From Aplectana chamaeleonis (Eukaryota; Nematoda; Chromadorea; Rhabditida; Cosmocercidae), in the NCBI GenBank assembly GCA_029168955.1, contig JAPDOI010000187.1, positions 124,001 to 188,000 of the forward strand: a stretch of 64,000 bases of DNA, written 5' to 3'. Shown here in pieces: positions 63,700 to 64,000 of the stretch. The position numbers and the translations under genes are program-made. Each line of letters begins with the position of its first letter. Positions within the stretch are counted from its first letter, which is position 1. Below the pieces are notes generated by a model. It had not been told where the DNA came from and did no database searches. It worked only from the letters and a program-made list of their open reading frames with translations.

Positions 63700-64000
63700 G
63701 CCGCCAATCATAGCCGTGTCACTCGGCCACGATAAACTTTGATTCGACTACGATGAGTTTGGAAGACGAACTAGCGATAATACCCATGATTGAACACGTT
63801 GATCGATCGCTTCAGAACTGACCCGGCGCATATCAGATGCACAGCATGTATATAAGGGGTCCGATCCTAGAGAGAGTCCGCCTTTCGGGCTGCTCTTGGA
63901 AGGTGAATACGAGTCTTTTTCTACACGATTTTCGAACCGTTAGGGATCCCCCCCCCCCACGGTTCTCACCGAGGGGAGGTCCCTCGCTGTCGACCGTGGC
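63700..64000. other. Window end, no gene seen
   Basis: Includes a C11 run at 63948-63958 and a CACGATAAACTTTGATTCG block resembling one near 63593. Exons of the minus-strand gene are not evident here. Confidence 0.4.

Overview
This window reads as nuclear DNA of a nematode, most likely a clade V (rhabditid/strongylid) worm. Three things point there. A broken, intron-less copy of ribosomal protein S19 is preceded by what looks like a copied SL1 trans-spliced leader. Candidate introns use TTTTCAG-like acceptors. The transposon mix is RTE, CR1/Jockey-like and mariner plus many small TIR elements whose ends begin TAAAGGCAG. The species cannot be fixed from the sequence alone.

The window is gene-poor and repeat-rich. 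The only multi-exon host gene I can support is the 3' end of a minus-strand gene at 62.5-63.4 kb: two well-defined introns, open phase across three exons, and a terminal stop. Its other exons should lie beyond the right edge. Weaker single-exon candidates lie at 45.2-45.4, 50.9-51.1 and 58.7-59.3 kb.

Layout. 0-4.6 kb: decayed Jockey/CR1-like retrotransposon (minus strand) with a 2A-like motif, flanked by inverted copies of a ~130-bp sequence. 4.6-20 kb: mostly non-coding, with small TIR elements, one tRNA-like sequence and a ~130-bp tandem repeat. 20-21.3 kb: a 148-bp direct duplication and the rps-19 retropseudogene. 22.6-29.4 kb: nested repeats; a TIR element is split by a 5.3-kb insert that carries a fold-back element and a 3.7-kb array of a 42-bp minisatellite. 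30.5-33.5 kb: a 5'-truncated RTE element with clear target-site duplication, then a CR1-like remnant. 33.8-37.2 kb: TTCGAATA-rich DNA, a fold-back element, CRE-like palindrome repeats and a ~150-bp satellite. 37.6-39.7 kb: a 2-kb fold-back containing other fold-backs. 40.1-41.3 kb: mariner pseudogene with an adjacent TIR element. 43-52 kb: several fold-backs and a degenerate, inverted outpost of the 42-bp minisatellite. 52.9-56.3 kb: a nearly full-length but frameshifted RTE retrotransposon. 57-62.2 kb: more TIR and fold-back elements. 62.5-64 kb: the host gene end.

Most of this DNA is the product of reverse transcription and of short inverted-repeat elements that probably depend on enzymes encoded elsewhere. 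No operon, CRISPR, rRNA or intact transposase is visible.
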